DNA of 64,000 nt from Planctomycetales bacterium 71-10 (GCA_001898385.1 MKTT01000078.1:1-64000); one strand, 5' to 3'; shown: positions 35,878-45,230, counted from the first letter of the stretch. Numbers and translations: made by a program. The notes: generated from the letters alone by a model not told the origin.

Positions 35878-36432
35878 ATGAAGAAGATCCCCACCATGTT
35901 CGAGCGCGATTGGCAGGGCGACCGGAGCCGGGTCGTCGACGAGATTCACGCGGGCTGCGAGTGGGTCGCGGCGGGGGAAGGCGTCGCCACCCGGAAGATC
36001 GACGGCACCTGTTGCAGAATCCGCGACGGCCGGCTCTACAAGCGGCAGGAGATCAAGCCCGGCCAGGCCCCCCCGCCGGACTTCGAGGAGGCCGACTTCG
36101 ACGAGGAGACCGGCAAGCGCGTCGGCTGGCGTCCCGTCGGCGAGGGCCCGGAGGATCGCTGGCATCGCGAGGGCTTCGCCAACCTCGCCGCGAAGGCCGA
36201 CGGCACCTACGAGCTCGTCGGCCCGCACGCCCAGAAGAACCCCGAGAAGTACGACCGGGACGTCCTGGTCCCCCACACCATCGAGGCCCTCGGCATCGCG
36301 GACGACGTCCCGCGCGACTTCCACGGCCTGAAGGCCTACCTGGCCGACAGGGACGTCGAGGGGATCGTCTTCCACCATCCCGACGGCAGGAGGGCGAAGA
36401 TCAAGAAGCGCGACTTCGGCCTGAAGCGATGA
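35878..36432 (+). CDS. RLIG1/C12orf29-like RNA ligase (DUF5565 type)
   Basis: The 184-residue product matches the nucleotidyltransferase core of the vertebrate RNA ligase RLIG1 (C12orf29), an ATP-dependent enzyme joining RNA 5'-phosphate and 3'-hydroxyl ends. Seen directly: motif I K40IDGTCC with the lysine expected to become adenylated, DEETGKRVGWRPVGEG followed by DRWHREGF, motif IV EGIVFHHPDG (from E161), and motif V AKIKKRDFGLKR with K174 and K176. From memory the vertebrate protein has closely similar EKVDGTCC, EGIVWH and IKVHRHHLGL blocks. It is shorter than the roughly 325-residue animal protein. AGCGAGGA precedes ATG 35878. It is divergent from surE; no RtcB, PNKP or toxin gene is adjacent. 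Confidence 0.82.
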   Translation: MKKIPTMFERDWQGDRSRVVDEIHAGCEWVAAGEGVATRKIDGTCCRIRDGRLYKRQEIKPGQAPPPDFEEADFDEETGKRVGWRPVGEGPEDRWHREGFANLAAKADGTYELVGPHAQKNPEKYDRDVLVPHTIEALGIADDVPRDFHGLKAYLADRDVEGIVFHHPDGRRAKIKKRDFGLKR

Positions 36433-36658
36433 CCCGACGCCGGCGGCCCGATCGGGATCGCCGGCGATCATGAAGTAAAGCTCATGTCGGAGCGATGGCC
36501 GGAATCTCGACTCCCGGATGGCCGACGAGGGCCGCCGGCGGACCCGGTGTTGGAACGGGGCCCGCAAGCGTACCTCGATCGGCCGCTTTCGTTTCCGCCG
36601 GCCGCACGCGGCCCGCAGGGGCCGAGGCGCGACCAGCGAACACACCCGGAGCGACAAC

Positions 36659-38218
36659 ATGAGAGCTTCTTCCCATGTTGATCCACGACGCCGTCGGATC
36701 GCACCAGACTTCTCCCTCGACCGCCTGGAAGACCGGACGCTGCTGTCCGGCGCCGGGGGGTCGAAGTTCGCGGTGTACCAGGGCCGCCTGACCGTCGAGC
36801 CGCCCGCCTCCTTCACCCTGATCGTCGACCGCCACGGCTTCAGCCCGGGGCGGGGGAACCAGGTGCTCCTGCGGGTCGATTCTCAATCGACCGGCGGCGG
36901 CCTCGATCCCGGGGCCGTCGAGCTGGATTCGACCGGCCCACGCGGGGTCCGCGTGATCTCCGAGCGGGACGACGCCGGCTCGGGGACCGACGGCGTCGTC
37001 ATCGCGGCCGTCGGCCCCGGGGCGCTGGGCCTCCGGCCGACGGCCGAGGGGGGGACGACGGGCGACTACCAGCTCGGCGTCTCGCTCGCCGGCGACGTCA
37101 ACGGCGACCACCGCGTCGACCGGGCCGACCTCATGGCGATCCGCCGCGAGGTCATGAACCGCTCGGCCTCGCCCGACCCGACCTGCGACGTCGACGGCGA
37201 CGGCGTCGTGGGCTTCCGCGACTGGAGCCTCGCCTTCCGCAACTTCGGCGCGGCCGTCTCCATCCGTCCGCTGGAGCTGGACGCCCGCGTGACGCCCTCG
37301 GACGACCCCGACGGCGACGGCGCGGTGGGCGGGGACGTGTCGGAGACCGAGATCGTCGGCGCGACCACGCCCGGCTCCCGGGTGCAGCTCGACGTCGGCG
37401 GCGACGGGCTGTACGAGGCGACGGCCGTCGCCGGCGCGGACGGCTCGTACAGCTTCACGGTCCCGCTGAACGTCGGCGCCAACCCGTTCGCGATCCTCGC
37501 GACCGGCCCCGACGGCCAGGTCGTCCGGGAGACGCTCTCCATCACCCGCGGGGCCCTCGCCGGGACGGTCTCGAAGTCGTTCGACTTCGCCCAGGGCGAC
37601 CAGGGCTGGGCCGCCGACTTCGCCGACCTGCCGGTCGACCCCGGCGACACCTACGAGCTGGATTCCGGGATCCGCGACCTCCCCCCCGACCTGGGCGTCG
37701 CCGGGACCGGCTACCTGCTCCAGAGCCACAACCGCTCCGACGACGTCTTCATGTTCCTGACCCGCAAGCTGACCGCGGCGGACGGGATCGTGGCGGGCCA
37801 GGAGTACCAGGCGAAGTTCACCATCACGTTCGCCTCCAACGCCCCCACCGGCGCGGTGGGGATCGGCGGGGCCCCGGGCGAGTCGGTCGTCCTGAAGGCC
37901 GGCGCGTCGACGACCGAGCCGAAGGCCGTCGAGCAGGACGGCTACGACCGCCTGAACGTCGACAAGGGGAACAATTCCGAGGGCGGGACGGCCGCCTCCG
38001 TGGTCGGGGACATCGCCAACGGCCTGGAACTCCAGGACGGCCAGTCGAGCGTCCCGTACGTCTCGCTGACCCGCGAGCACACCCACACGGCGACCGTGAA
38101 GGCCGACGCCGAGGGGAACCTCTGGCTGATCGTCGGCACCGACTCCGGTTTCGAGGGCCTGACGGCGATCTACTTCCAGAGCGTCGCCGTCGCGCTCACG
38201 CCGGTCGCCTCGGCCTGA
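36659..38218 (+). CDS. LEDRTLLS-motif surface protein with dockerin-like repeats
   Basis: The 519-residue protein has LEDRTLLS at residues 23-30, the planctomycete surface-protein N-terminal motif. From about 145 to 205 it contains a dockerin type I-like pair of calcium-binding loops, DVNGDHRVDRAD and DVDGDGVVGFRD, each with the DxNxDxxxxxxD pattern. A bacterial Ig-like segment follows (about 215-300, VGATTPGSRVQLDVGGDGLY), then a C-terminal beta-rich domain (about 310-519) with VSKSFDFAQGDQGWAADFAD. A role in extracellular assembly or adhesion is inferred. ATG 36659 gives the canonical motif spacing; an upstream ATG in frame would add an unlikely Arg-rich stretch. Confidence 0.75.
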   Translation: MRASSHVDPRRRRIAPDFSLDRLEDRTLLSGAGGSKFAVYQGRLTVEPPASFTLIVDRHGFSPGRGNQVLLRVDSQSTGGGLDPGAVELDSTGPRGVRVISERDDAGSGTDGVVIAAVGPGALGLRPTAEGGTTGDYQLGVSLAGDVNGDHRVDRADLMAIRREVMNRSASPDPTCDVDGDGVVGFRDWSLAFRNFGAAVSIRPLELDARVTPSDDPDGDGAVGGDVSETEIVGATTPGSRVQLDVGGDGLYEATAVAGADGSYSFTVPLNVGANPFAILATGPDGQVVRETLSITRGALAGTVSKSFDFAQGDQGWAADFADLPVDPGDTYELDSGIRDLPPDLGVAGTGYLLQSHNRSDDVFMFLTRKLTAADGIVAGQEYQAKFTITFASNAPTGAVGIGGAPGESVVLKAGASTTEPKAVEQDGYDRLNVDKGNNSEGGTAASVVGDIANGLELQDGQSSVPYVSLTREHTHTATVKADAEGNLWLIVGTDSGFEGLTAIYFQSVAVALTPVASA

Positions 38219-38515
38219 CCCGTGGCACGCCGCGGGCCGATCCGTCCATGACCGTCACGCGGGGGGAGGCGTCCAGGAGGTCCGTCGGGGGGCGCGAGGC
38301 CGGAAGCCGTCGCGCAAACCATCCCCCGCCGGATCGCCCCGGCCGCCTCCGCCCGCGCGCGGGCCCGGGCGACCGCGCGAGGCGTCGCATCGGGAAAATC
38401 CCCGGGAGTTCACACATCCCCGATCCGCGACCTAGGTTTGTGCTGGAGGCATGCCACCGTGCAACGCGGCGGGCGGCCGGGCGGGACCCACGGCACGACT
38501 TCAGGGAGCGACTTC

Positions 38516-39100
38516 ATGGGCATGCTCAAGCTTCGGACGGCGACGATCGCGGCGGCCGGGTTCCTGGCGATGGGGCTGACGGCCCCGGCCTCGGCGGGGC
38601 TCATCGGCGGCACCGTCACCTCGCAGTACTACGCCTACGGGGCCAAGTCCGGGGCGGCGACCGTCTTCACGGCCGATGGCCTGGCGCACGCGCGGACGTT
38701 CAACACCTTCGACGTGATCGTCACCTCCACCCAGATCATCTACGACTTCCGCACGTCCGGGACCTGGTCGGCGTCGGGGGCGTCGCTGAACAAGGACGGG
38801 CTGTCGATCCGCAGCGGCAACCTGCTCACGTTCGAGGGGCTGCCGAGGATCACCGGCGTGACGATCGACGCCGCGACCAACATGGCCGGGCTGACCGCCG
38901 CCAACGTCACCTTCAATGACGGCGCGGTCGCGATCGACTGGGTGGGGAGGGCCTACACGGCGAACACCCTCGTCGTCCTGAACGTCGCCACGGCCGCCCC
39001 CGCCGCGGTGTCCGAGCCCCCCGCCCTGGCGATGGCGGGTCTGGCGGCCTTCGGGCTAGCGGCGACGGCGATCCGCCGGCGGGGCGCGAGAATTGCATGA
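38516..39100 (+). CDS. PEP-CTERM-like exported protein (SEPPALA variant)
   Basis: The 194-residue protein has a signal peptide (ATIAAAGFLAMGLTAPASA) and a C-terminus AAVSEPPALAMAGLAAFGLA followed by IRRRGARIA. The SEP motif takes the place of the usual PEP before the hydrophobic helix and Arg cluster, so it is a slightly divergent exosortase signal. The middle is a beta-rich domain (GTVTSQYYAYGAKSGAATVF) of unknown function. AGGGAG precedes ATG 38516 with good spacing. It may be an accessory surface protein in the same set as the two other PEP-CTERM genes in the window. Confidence 0.75.
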   Translation: MGMLKLRTATIAAAGFLAMGLTAPASAGLIGGTVTSQYYAYGAKSGAATVFTADGLAHARTFNTFDVIVTSTQIIYDFRTSGTWSASGASLNKDGLSIRSGNLLTFEGLPRITGVTIDAATNMAGLTAANVTFNDGAVAIDWVGRAYTANTLVVLNVATAAPAAVSEPPALAMAGLAAFGLAATAIRRRGARIA

Positions 39101-39196
39101 GCGATGGGGAGGCGCGCCGATGCCCGACGGAGTCCAATCGGCGGCGCGGCCGATCCCGCGGCGGACGCGGAGACACCCCCTACCGACGAGGCATCG

Positions 39197-39835
39197 ATGA
39201 GTCCCGACGACGTGGAAGTCGCGCGTGCGGTCGAGGAGCGCCAGAAGTTCCGGCGGGAGCTGCGGCACGAGCTGGAGGCCATCCGGGGCCGCTGGGGCTG
39301 GCTCATGGCCCTGGGGATCGCCCTGGTCGTCTTCGGCGTGGTCGCCATGTCGCTGCCGCTCGCGACGACCCTGGTCACCGCCCTGGCCCTGGGGATCACG
39401 CTCATCCTGGGGGGCGGCGCCCAGCTCGTCGGGGCCTTCTGGACCCGCGACTGGAGCGGCTTCTTCCTCGTCCTGCTGATGGGCGTGCTGTACGCCGTGC
39501 TCGGCGTGCTGTTCCTCAACCGCCCGATCGAGGCGATGCTGGCCCTCACGCTGCTGCTGGCCGCCATGCTGCTGGTGGGCGGCGCGTTCAAGACGATCGC
39601 CTCGGCCTGGCACCAGTTCCCGCAATGGGGATGGGTGTTCGCCGGCGGCCTGCTGGAGCTGGCCCTGGGCCTGATGATCTGGCTGGAATGGCCCTCGCCC
39701 GCGAGCCTCGCGGTCATCGGCCTGTTCGTGGGGATCGACATGGTCTTCAGCGGCTGGACCTGGATCATGCTGGCCCTGCGCCTGAAGCACCTGGGCGACC
39801 GCCACCGCCACGCGACCCCCGCCCCGGCCGCCTGA
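39197..39835 (+). CDS. HdeD/DUF308 family membrane protein
   Basis: The 212-residue protein has six hydrophobic helices in three pairs, starting with WLMALGIALVVFGVVAMSLP and including TLVTALALGITLILGGGAQL and LLLMGVLYAVLGVLFLNRP, which is the DUF308/HdeD pattern. In enterobacteria HdeD is part of an acid-resistance island, but elsewhere the role of the family is unclear. The N-terminal 30 residues are charged and probably cytoplasmic. ATG 39197 is preferred; a longer frame from 39104 lacks family similarity. Confidence 0.8.
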   Translation: MSPDDVEVARAVEERQKFRRELRHELEAIRGRWGWLMALGIALVVFGVVAMSLPLATTLVTALALGITLILGGGAQLVGAFWTRDWSGFFLVLLMGVLYAVLGVLFLNRPIEAMLALTLLLAAMLLVGGAFKTIASAWHQFPQWGWVFAGGLLELALGLMIWLEWPSPASLAVIGLFVGIDMVFSGWTWIMLALRLKHLGDRHRHATPAPAA

Positions 39836-39911
39836 ACGCCCCCCCGACCGGCGGGCGCGCCCGCGACGTCCCGCGTCGCGCTTTCACTTCTTGACTCGAC
39901 CGTCACAATCC

Positions 39912-39938
39912 GCGCGCCGGCGATTGCGTCCGGCGCGC
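39912..39938. repeat. perfect 9-bp inverted repeat after hdeD-like gene
   Basis: GCGCGCCGG (39912-39920) and CCGGCGCGC (39930-39938) flank CGATTGCGT, 77 bp after the stop of the HdeD-like gene. It could act as a transcription end or RNA-stabilising hairpin, but no T-tract follows. No gene was found in the rest of 39836-40117. Confidence 0.35.
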
Positions 39939-40117
39939 CGGCCTGCTATCATCGTCGGTCGATCCCTCCCCGGCGACATGCGGCGGGCCGTCCGATATTC
40001 ATCGGGCGGTGCGACGAGCCCGCGCGTCGAGAGTCCCAAGCTCGCGGCTTGATCCCGAATTCATACGGATTTCACGCACGGCGTGCGCGCCGAGGGTACG
40101 TTGAGGGTCGCAATCCC

Positions 40118-40188
40118 GGGCGGCGGTCAACATCCGCCCTCGCGGAGCGAAGTCGCTCCCGGCGATCCCGACGTCCGGGTCGTTTTTT
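40118..40188 (+). terminator. hairpin series ending in T6, in DUF1559 leader
   Basis: Three consecutive inverted repeats: GGGCGG/CCGCCC (40118-40139), GGAGCGA/TCGCTCC (40144-40159), and CGA-T-CCCG with CGGG-TCG (40163-40182) followed directly by TTTTTT (40183-40188). The last has the form of an intrinsic terminator and ends 40 bases before the DUF1559 start. It could terminate a small leader RNA, act as an attenuator for the gene, or end an upstream transcript. Confidence 0.5.
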
Positions 40189-40228
40189 GCATCCTTCATT
40201 CCATCCACGCTTGTCGACGGAGAGATCC

Positions 40229-41368
40229 ATGAGAATCGCGAGGCGTCGCGGGTTCACGCTGATCGAGCTGCTGGTGGTGATCGCGATCATCGCGGTCCTG
40301 ATCGCCCTGCTGCTCCCCGCCGTCCAGTCGGCCCGCGAGGCCGCCCGGCGGATGCAATGCACGAACAACCTGAAGCAGATCGGCCTGGGCATCCAGAACT
40401 ACCTGTCGGCCTTCAACACGACGCCGGTCCACGAGTACCGGCGGGCGGACGAGAACGAGGGGACGGGGGGGTCGGCCGGGAACCGGTCGTGGCACTGCAT
40501 GATCCTGCCGTTCATCGAGATGAAGGCGATGTACGACTCGTTCAACTTCACGTATTCGGACGGGTTCTACGGCAACAACAACATCGTCAACGGCGTGAAC
40601 GCCACCGTGCAGCGGGCGTCGGTGGCGACCTTCCTCTGCCCGTCCGACGGCACCACCTGCCTGCCGCAGGACGGCGTGGTGAACACGGGGACGGGCAAGC
40701 TCGGGAACAACAACTACGCGGGGAACACCGGCCGGCCGCGGAACATCCTGATGCCCGGCCAGTCGCCGACCGGCGGCAACCTGCCGCCGCACATGGGCGT
40801 GATCTCGACCTCCCGGATGTACAACACGGTCGGCCCCTGCTCGCCTGCGGGCCGGGCGACGAACACCAACGTCAACGTGACCATCGCCTCGATCACCGAC
40901 GGCACCAGCAACACGGCCGCGGCCAGCGAGTTCCTGATGAACGACGGCTCGGGCAATTCCCGCGACCCCCGGCGGCGGTTCAACTACACGAACTCGGCGC
41001 TGATCGAGCAGATCGACGTCGACATCTGGACGGTCGTCCGCGACGGCCTGGCCGGGCCGGCGGTGAACTGGCCGGAATGGACGATGTACAAGGGGGCGAG
41101 CTGGGCGTTCACCGACGCGTGGGAGGGCCACCTGTACTCGCACCTGTTCCCGCCCAACGCGCCGACGATCCACGTCTACTACTCGAACACGCTCCGCTGC
41201 TTCGAGGGCGACAGCGGCCACAACCCCAGCAGCAACCACCCCGGCGGTGCCAACGTCGCGTTCGCCGACGGCTCGGTCCGTTTCATCAAGAACTCGGTCG
41301 ACCTGCCCACCTGGTGGGCCCTGGGGACGCGCAACGGCGGCGAGGTCGTCTCGTCCGACGCCTACTGA
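40229..41368 (+). CDS. DUF1559 domain-containing pilin-like protein
   Basis: The 379-residue protein has a pilin-like leader ending at G8|[18 protein letters not shown], and [17 protein letters not shown] after the helix. Further family marks are [20 protein letters not shown] and the closing [20 protein letters not shown]. The role is probably an envelope filament or assembly component after cleavage by a prepilin peptidase. ATG 40229 has CGGAGAG upstream. A lipoprotein gene follows 83 bp downstream. The leader carries a T-tract hairpin not seen before the other two DUF1559 genes. Confidence 0.9.
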   Translation: MRIARRRGFTLIELLVVIAIIAVLIALLLPAVQSAREAARRMQCTNNLKQIGLGIQNYLSAFNTTPVHEYRRADENEGTGGSAGNRSWHCMILPFIEMKAMYDSFNFTYSDGFYGNNNIVNGVNATVQRASVATFLCPSDGTTCLPQDGVVNTGTGKLGNNNYAGNTGRPRNILMPGQSPTGGNLPPHMGVISTSRMYNTVGPCSPAGRATNTNVNVTIASITDGTSNTAAASEFLMNDGSGNSRDPRRRFNYTNSALIEQIDVDIWTVVRDGLAGPAVNWPEWTMYKGASWAFTDAWEGHLYSHLFPPNAPTIHVYYSNTLRCFEGDSGHNPSSNHPGGANVAFADGSVRFIKNSVDLPTWWALGTRNGGEVVSSDAY

Positions 41369-41451
41369 TCCGATCGATCTCGCGGGCCCCGGCCCGGCGC
41401 CGGGCCGGGGCCCCACCCCCAACCCCTACGCCTCCTCGGAATGAGGATCCC

Positions 41452-41928
41452 ATGAGCCGACAGGCCTCCCCCTCGCGCCGCTCCCGCCTGGCGATCGCGG
41501 CCTCCTGCACGCTCTTAACCGTCCTGACGACCGTCGGCCTCCAGGGCTGCGGCGAGACGCCGGAATTCAACCAGGCGTTGAAGCACACCCCGGAGACGCT
41601 CGTCACGGAGTTCGTCGCCCGCTACAAGAACCTGCCGCCCAACCGCAAGCCCCTGAAGTCCGCCCGCGCCAAGCCCAAGGGCGAGATCCCCGAGCAGGAC
41701 GAGGCCGCCAAGTCCTCGCGCAAGGAGGCCGCGACCAAGGGGGAGATGCTCAAGGAGTCGGAGACGCTGGAGAGCGTCGTCGCCACGCTGGAGGACCGCC
41801 TCGGCCAGCTCGAAGGGATCTCCCGCGCCGACGCCGCGAAGAAGGCGGCCGAGCTGATCGAGAAGGAGCCGGCCGTCAAGGACGACGACAAGCAGGCCGT
41901 CGTCGAGCGGCTGAAGAAGCTCGACTGA
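41452..41928 (+). CDS. lipoprotein paired with DUF1559 protein
   Basis: The 158-residue protein has an N-terminal signal ending TTVGLQGCGETP (lipobox-like LQGC), followed by a charged, Lys/Glu-rich and mostly helical region (LVTEFVARYKNLPPNR, EAAKSSRKEAATKGEMLKES, LESVVATLEDRLGQLEG) likely to form coiled coils in the periplasm. ATG 41452 follows the DUF1559 gene and a Gly/Pro-rich spacer. I do not recognise a family. Together with the upstream gene it forms one of three DUF1559-lipoprotein pairs in the window. Confidence 0.65.
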   Translation: MSRQASPSRRSRLAIAASCTLLTVLTTVGLQGCGETPEFNQALKHTPETLVTEFVARYKNLPPNRKPLKSARAKPKGEIPEQDEAAKSSRKEAATKGEMLKESETLESVVATLEDRLGQLEGISRADAAKKAAELIEKEPAVKDDDKQAVVERLKKLD

Positions 41929-41937
41929 CGCGGCCGG

Positions 41938-43365
41938 TCAGCACTCCACCACGTTGACCGGGATCTGCACCGCGAGCCCGCCCTCGGACGTCTCCTTGTA
42001 CTTGGAGTTCATGTCCAGGGCGGTCTCCCACATCGACCGGATGACGGCGTCCAGGCTCACCTTGGCCCGCTCCGGATCCCCCTCCAGCGCCAGCTGGGCG
42101 GCCGTCACGGCCTTCACCGCGCCCATCGTGTTGCGCTCGATGCAGGGCACCTGCACCAGCCCCCCGACCGGGTCGCAGGTCAGGCCCAGGTGGTGCTCCA
42201 TGGCGATCTCCGCCGCCATCAGCGCCTGCGCCGCCGTGCCGCCGAGCGTCTGCGCCAGGCCCGCCGCGGCCATCGCGCTGGAGACGCCGATCTCGGCCTG
42301 GCACCCCCCCATCGCGGCCGAGATCGTCGCCCGCTTCTTGAACAGCGCCCCGACGACCCCCGCCGTGAGCAGGAACGGCGCGACGGCCTCGTCGCCCCCC
42401 TCGTGGAACGCGACCCGGTGCAGCAGCACGGCCGGGATCACCCCCGCCGCCCCGTTCGTCGGCGCGGTGACGACCCGGCCGAACGCCGCGTTCTCCTCGT
42501 TGACCGCCAGCGCGAAGCACGCCAGCCACTTCAGCGCCGCGTGGAACTCGCCGCCGCCGGCCCGCATCGCCGCGACCCAGGCGTCGACGTTGCGCGAGGC
42601 CGCCTCGGCACGGTCGCCCAGCAGCGATCGGTTGAGCTTCGGGGCCCGCCGGACGACCCCCAAACCGCCGGGGAGGATCCCCTCGGCGTAGGCCCCACGG
42701 AACGCCGACCCGCGCATGACGTCCCAGATCCGCGCCAGGCCGTCGCGGATCGCGGCCTCGTCGCGTGCGGCCCGCTCATTGCGCAGGACGACCTCGGGGA
42801 TCGTCAGCCCGCTTTTGCGACAGGCGGCCAGCAGGTCGGCGGCCGACTCGATCGGGAATGGCACGTCGGGCCCGGCCCCCTTGGCCGCGGCGTCCTCCCC
42901 CTCCTGGACGACGAAGCCGCCGCCGACGGAGTAGTACGTCTCGGCCCGGGTCGCCCCGTCGTCGAGCGTCGCCGTGAAGGCCAGGGCGTTGGGGTGGAAG
43001 GGAAGCGACTCGTGGAGGTGGAACGCGACGTCCCCCTTCTCGAAGGGGATCGCGCGCCCGCCGGCCAGCGGCAGGAGCTTCTCCGCCCGCACCTTCGCCA
43101 CGGCCGGGTGGACGGCCGCGGGGTCGCAGGTCGTCGGGTCCCAGTCGCACAGCCCCAGGATCACCGCCAGGTCCGTCCCGTGCCCCTTCCCGGTCTTCGC
43201 CAGCGACCCGAACAGGTCGACCCGCGCCCGCGCGACGCGATCCAGCGCCCCCTCGCTCCTCAGCACCTCCAGGAACCGCCGCGCCGCCGCCCACGGCCCC
43301 ATCGTATGCGAGCTGGACGGGCCCAGGCCGACCTTGAACATGTCGAAGGTGCTGATGAAGTCCAT
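41938..43365 (-). CDS. sdaA: L-serine ammonia-lyase (iron-sulfur type)
   Basis: The single-chain L-serine dehydratase converts L-serine to pyruvate and ammonia using a [4Fe-4S] cluster. The 475-residue product carries the N-terminal SDH beta domain ([20 protein letters not shown]) and the C-terminal alpha domain with [15 protein letters not shown]. Cys residues in [32 protein letters not shown] are placed as the cluster ligands of E. coli SdaA. Start ATG 43365 is chosen because GCAGGAGGCC lies just upstream; residues before it do not fit the family. It ends 9 bp from the convergent lipoprotein gene. Confidence 0.92.
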   Translation of the reverse strand: MDFISTFDMFKVGLGPSSSHTMGPWAAARRFLEVLRSEGALDRVARARVDLFGSLAKTGKGHGTDLAVILGLCDWDPTTCDPAAVHPAVAKVRAEKLLPLAGGRAIPFEKGDVAFHLHESLPFHPNALAFTATLDDGATRAETYYSVGGGFVVQEGEDAAAKGAGPDVPFPIESAADLLAACRKSGLTIPEVVLRNERAARDEAAIRDGLARIWDVMRGSAFRGAYAEGILPGGLGVVRRAPKLNRSLLGDRAEAASRNVDAWVAAMRAGGGEFHAALKWLACFALAVNEENAAFGRVVTAPTNGAAGVIPAVLLHRVAFHEGGDEAVAPFLLTAGVVGALFKKRATISAAMGGCQAEIGVSSAMAAAGLAQTLGGTAAQALMAAEIAMEHHLGLTCDPVGGLVQVPCIERNTMGAVKAVTAAQLALEGDPERAKVSLDAVIRSMWETALDMNSKYKETSEGGLAVQIPVNVVEC

Positions 43366-43392
43366 GCCGCGGCCTCCTGCAAGGGCCTTCCC

Positions 43393-43462
43393 GTAGGCTG
43401 GGTCGCGACCCAGCCCGGAAAAGGCGTCGCGTAATCCAGGCTGGGTCGCGACCCAGCCTACG
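43393..43462. repeat. GGCTGGG palindrome pair, copy 1
   Basis: Two perfect 20-bp palindromes, GGCTGGGTCGCGACCCAGCC, occur at 43396-43415 and 43439-43458, about 23 bases apart. Outer TA-containing flanks (GTA on the left, TAC on the right) make the whole unit a larger inverted repeat. The sequence sits between the sdaA start and the zinc-ribbon gene. A near-identical unit is at 46108-46176. Confidence 0.85.
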
Positions 43463-43495
43463 GGAGAATCCGCGACGCGACGTCCCGCCGGCACC

Positions 43496-44074
43496 TCACC
43501 CCTTCGGCGTCGGGGCCCCGCAGGCGCGGCAGGTGACGGCGCTCATGTGGAGGGGGCGACCGCAGCGGGGGCAGATGCGCAGGCCGGCCTCGACGCGCAG
43601 GGCGGGCGGGGGTGAATAGGGGGTCTCGGGGAGGATGGGGGGGGGGACGGGCGAAGTGGCGTCGGCCTCGGAGACGACGCCGTGACGCGCAGCCCAGCGT
43701 TGGAGGCGGGCGACGTCGTCGGCGTCCAGCTCCTCGGTGCCGGGGTCGCCGGTGAACGAGGCGTTCGACACCCCCGCGCCGGGCGACCTGGGGGCCTTGG
43801 ACGACCCGGCCGAGGCCAGCGCCGCGCCCTGGGGGACCGGGACCACCCGGCCGCAGTCCGGGCAGCGGCCGGCCTCGGGTCGGTCGGCGGCGCGGACCTT
43901 CAGGCGACGGCCGCAGGGGCAGTGGAAGCGGATCAGGCCGTCGCCCCCCGCCCCCGCCGCCTCGGGGCGTCGCACGCGGATCCGCGCCTGGCAGCGCGGG
44001 CAGACGACCCGCTCGGGGCCGCCGTCGCGGTCCACCTCGATCGCCTCGCCGCAACGGCACTTCACCCGGGCCAT
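43496..44074 (-). CDS. triple zinc-ribbon protein
   Basis: The 192-residue protein contains three Cys pairs of zinc-ribbon type: CRCGEAIEV with [20 protein letters not shown] with CPDCGRVV, and [10 protein letters not shown] with CRACGAP at the C-terminus. Such proteins often bind nucleic acid or act as structural adaptors; no specific function is assigned. The Pro/Ser-rich linker between the second and third ribbon has no predicted fold. The gene stands alone, upstream of sdaA on the same strand with the palindrome repeat between them. Confidence 0.7.
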   Translation of the reverse strand: MARVKCRCGEAIEVDRDGGPERVVCPRCQARIRVRRPEAAGAGGDGLIRFHCPCGRRLKVRAADRPEAGRCPDCGRVVPVPQGAALASAGSSKAPRSPGAGVSNASFTGDPGTEELDADDVARLQRWAARHGVVSEADATSPVPPPILPETPYSPPPALRVEAGLRICPRCGRPLHMSAVTCRACGAPTPKG

Positions 44075-44124
44075 CTTCGTCCCCCCTCAGTCGAACCCGA
44101 TCCGAAACGAGACGCCCGCATCCC

Positions 44125-45042
44125 TCAGCGCGACGTGGTACGTCCCAGGCCCAGGAGTTGTTCGGGAGGGATCAGGTCGTTGAGGCTCCCGGAGCGGAAG
44201 CCTTCCAGGTCCAGCGCGACGAACTTGAAGCCGAAGCCGCGGAACGCGGCCGTCAGCTCGGACCGGACCGGGTCGGCCAGGAGCTTCGGGAACTCCTCGG
44301 CGGGTACCTCGATCCGCGCCATGTCGCCCTTGTGGTAGCGTACCCGCAGCAGCCGCAGGCCCCGGCCGCGGAGCCACGATTCGGCCCGGTCGACCATCCC
44401 CACGCGCTCGGGCGTGACCTCCTCGCCGTAGGCGATCCGGCTGGAGAGGCACGGCGCGGCGGGCTTGTCCCAGACGGGGAGGCCCCACGCCAGGGCCAGG
44501 GCCCGGACGTCGGCCTTGCCCAGCCCGCATTCCTGGAGCGGGTGGCGGACCCCCTTCTCGCCGGCCGCCTTCATGCCGGGGCGGTGGTCGCCGCGGTCGT
44601 CCAGGTTCGCGCCCGAGGCGATCGCGTCGACCTCCAGCGCCCCCATCAGGCCGACCAGCCGGCCGTACAGCTCGCTCTTGCAGAAGTAGCAGCGGTCGGG
44701 GTTGTTGCGCAGGTAGTTGGGGTCGGCGAACTCCTCGGTCCGGATCGCCCGATGCCGCACGCCGATCTTCTTCGCCAGCGCCTGGGCCTCTTCCAGCTCG
44801 CCGGACGCCAGGCTCTCGGAGACGGCCGTCACGGCCACGGCGGCGTCCCCCAGCGCCTCATGGGCGGCCTTCGCGACGACCGCGCTGTCGACGCCGCCGG
44901 AGTACGCGACGGCCACCCGGCCGTAGCCCCGGATCGTCGCGATCAGGGCGTCGCGCTTCGCGGCCAGCCCGGGGTCGAGGTCGGGCGTCGCCCCGGCGGG
45001 CGCGTCGACGATCCCGGGGGTCGTGGTCGTGGTCGTGCCCAA
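44125..45042 (-). CDS. larE: LarE-type ATP-dependent sulfur transferase (three-Cys form)
   Basis: LarE supplies sulfur for the nickel-pincer nucleotide cofactor of lactate racemase. The 305-residue protein has the PP-loop S48GGVDS53, the C118-x-x-C121 pair in PDRCYFCKSEL, and C198 in KPAAPCLSSRIAYGE. In family knowledge, one-Cys forms sacrifice the Cys, while three-Cys forms bind an Fe-S cluster; this protein fits the latter. The start is set at TTG 45042, where CGGAGG lies six bases upstream; the longer frame beginning at 45120 has no support. No larA, larB or larC gene is in the window. Confidence 0.85.
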   Translation of the reverse strand: MGTTTTTTPGIVDAPAGATPDLDPGLAAKRDALIATIRGYGRVAVAYSGGVDSAVVAKAAHEALGDAAVAVTAVSESLASGELEEAQALAKKIGVRHRAIRTEEFADPNYLRNNPDRCYFCKSELYGRLVGLMGALEVDAIASGANLDDRGDHRPGMKAAGEKGVRHPLQECGLGKADVRALALAWGLPVWDKPAAPCLSSRIAYGEEVTPERVGMVDRAESWLRGRGLRLLRVRYHKGDMARIEVPAEEFPKLLADPVRSELTAAFRGFGFKFVALDLEGFRSGSLNDLIPPEQLLGLGRTTSR

Positions 45043-45230
45043 GGCGCACCTCCGTCGCGATCGATCGTGGATCCCCGCCGCTTCCTGTTCGATTGTAAAG
45101 GCCCCGGGCCCGGCCCTCAAGGCGGGGCGCGGCGTTCCGTCGTCGGCCCTTGCCCCCCTGCTACGATTACGAGGCGAGGGGCTCGTCCAGGTCGGCGGCC
45201 CCGATCCCGCGGCGACGAGGGCCTGGGCGC

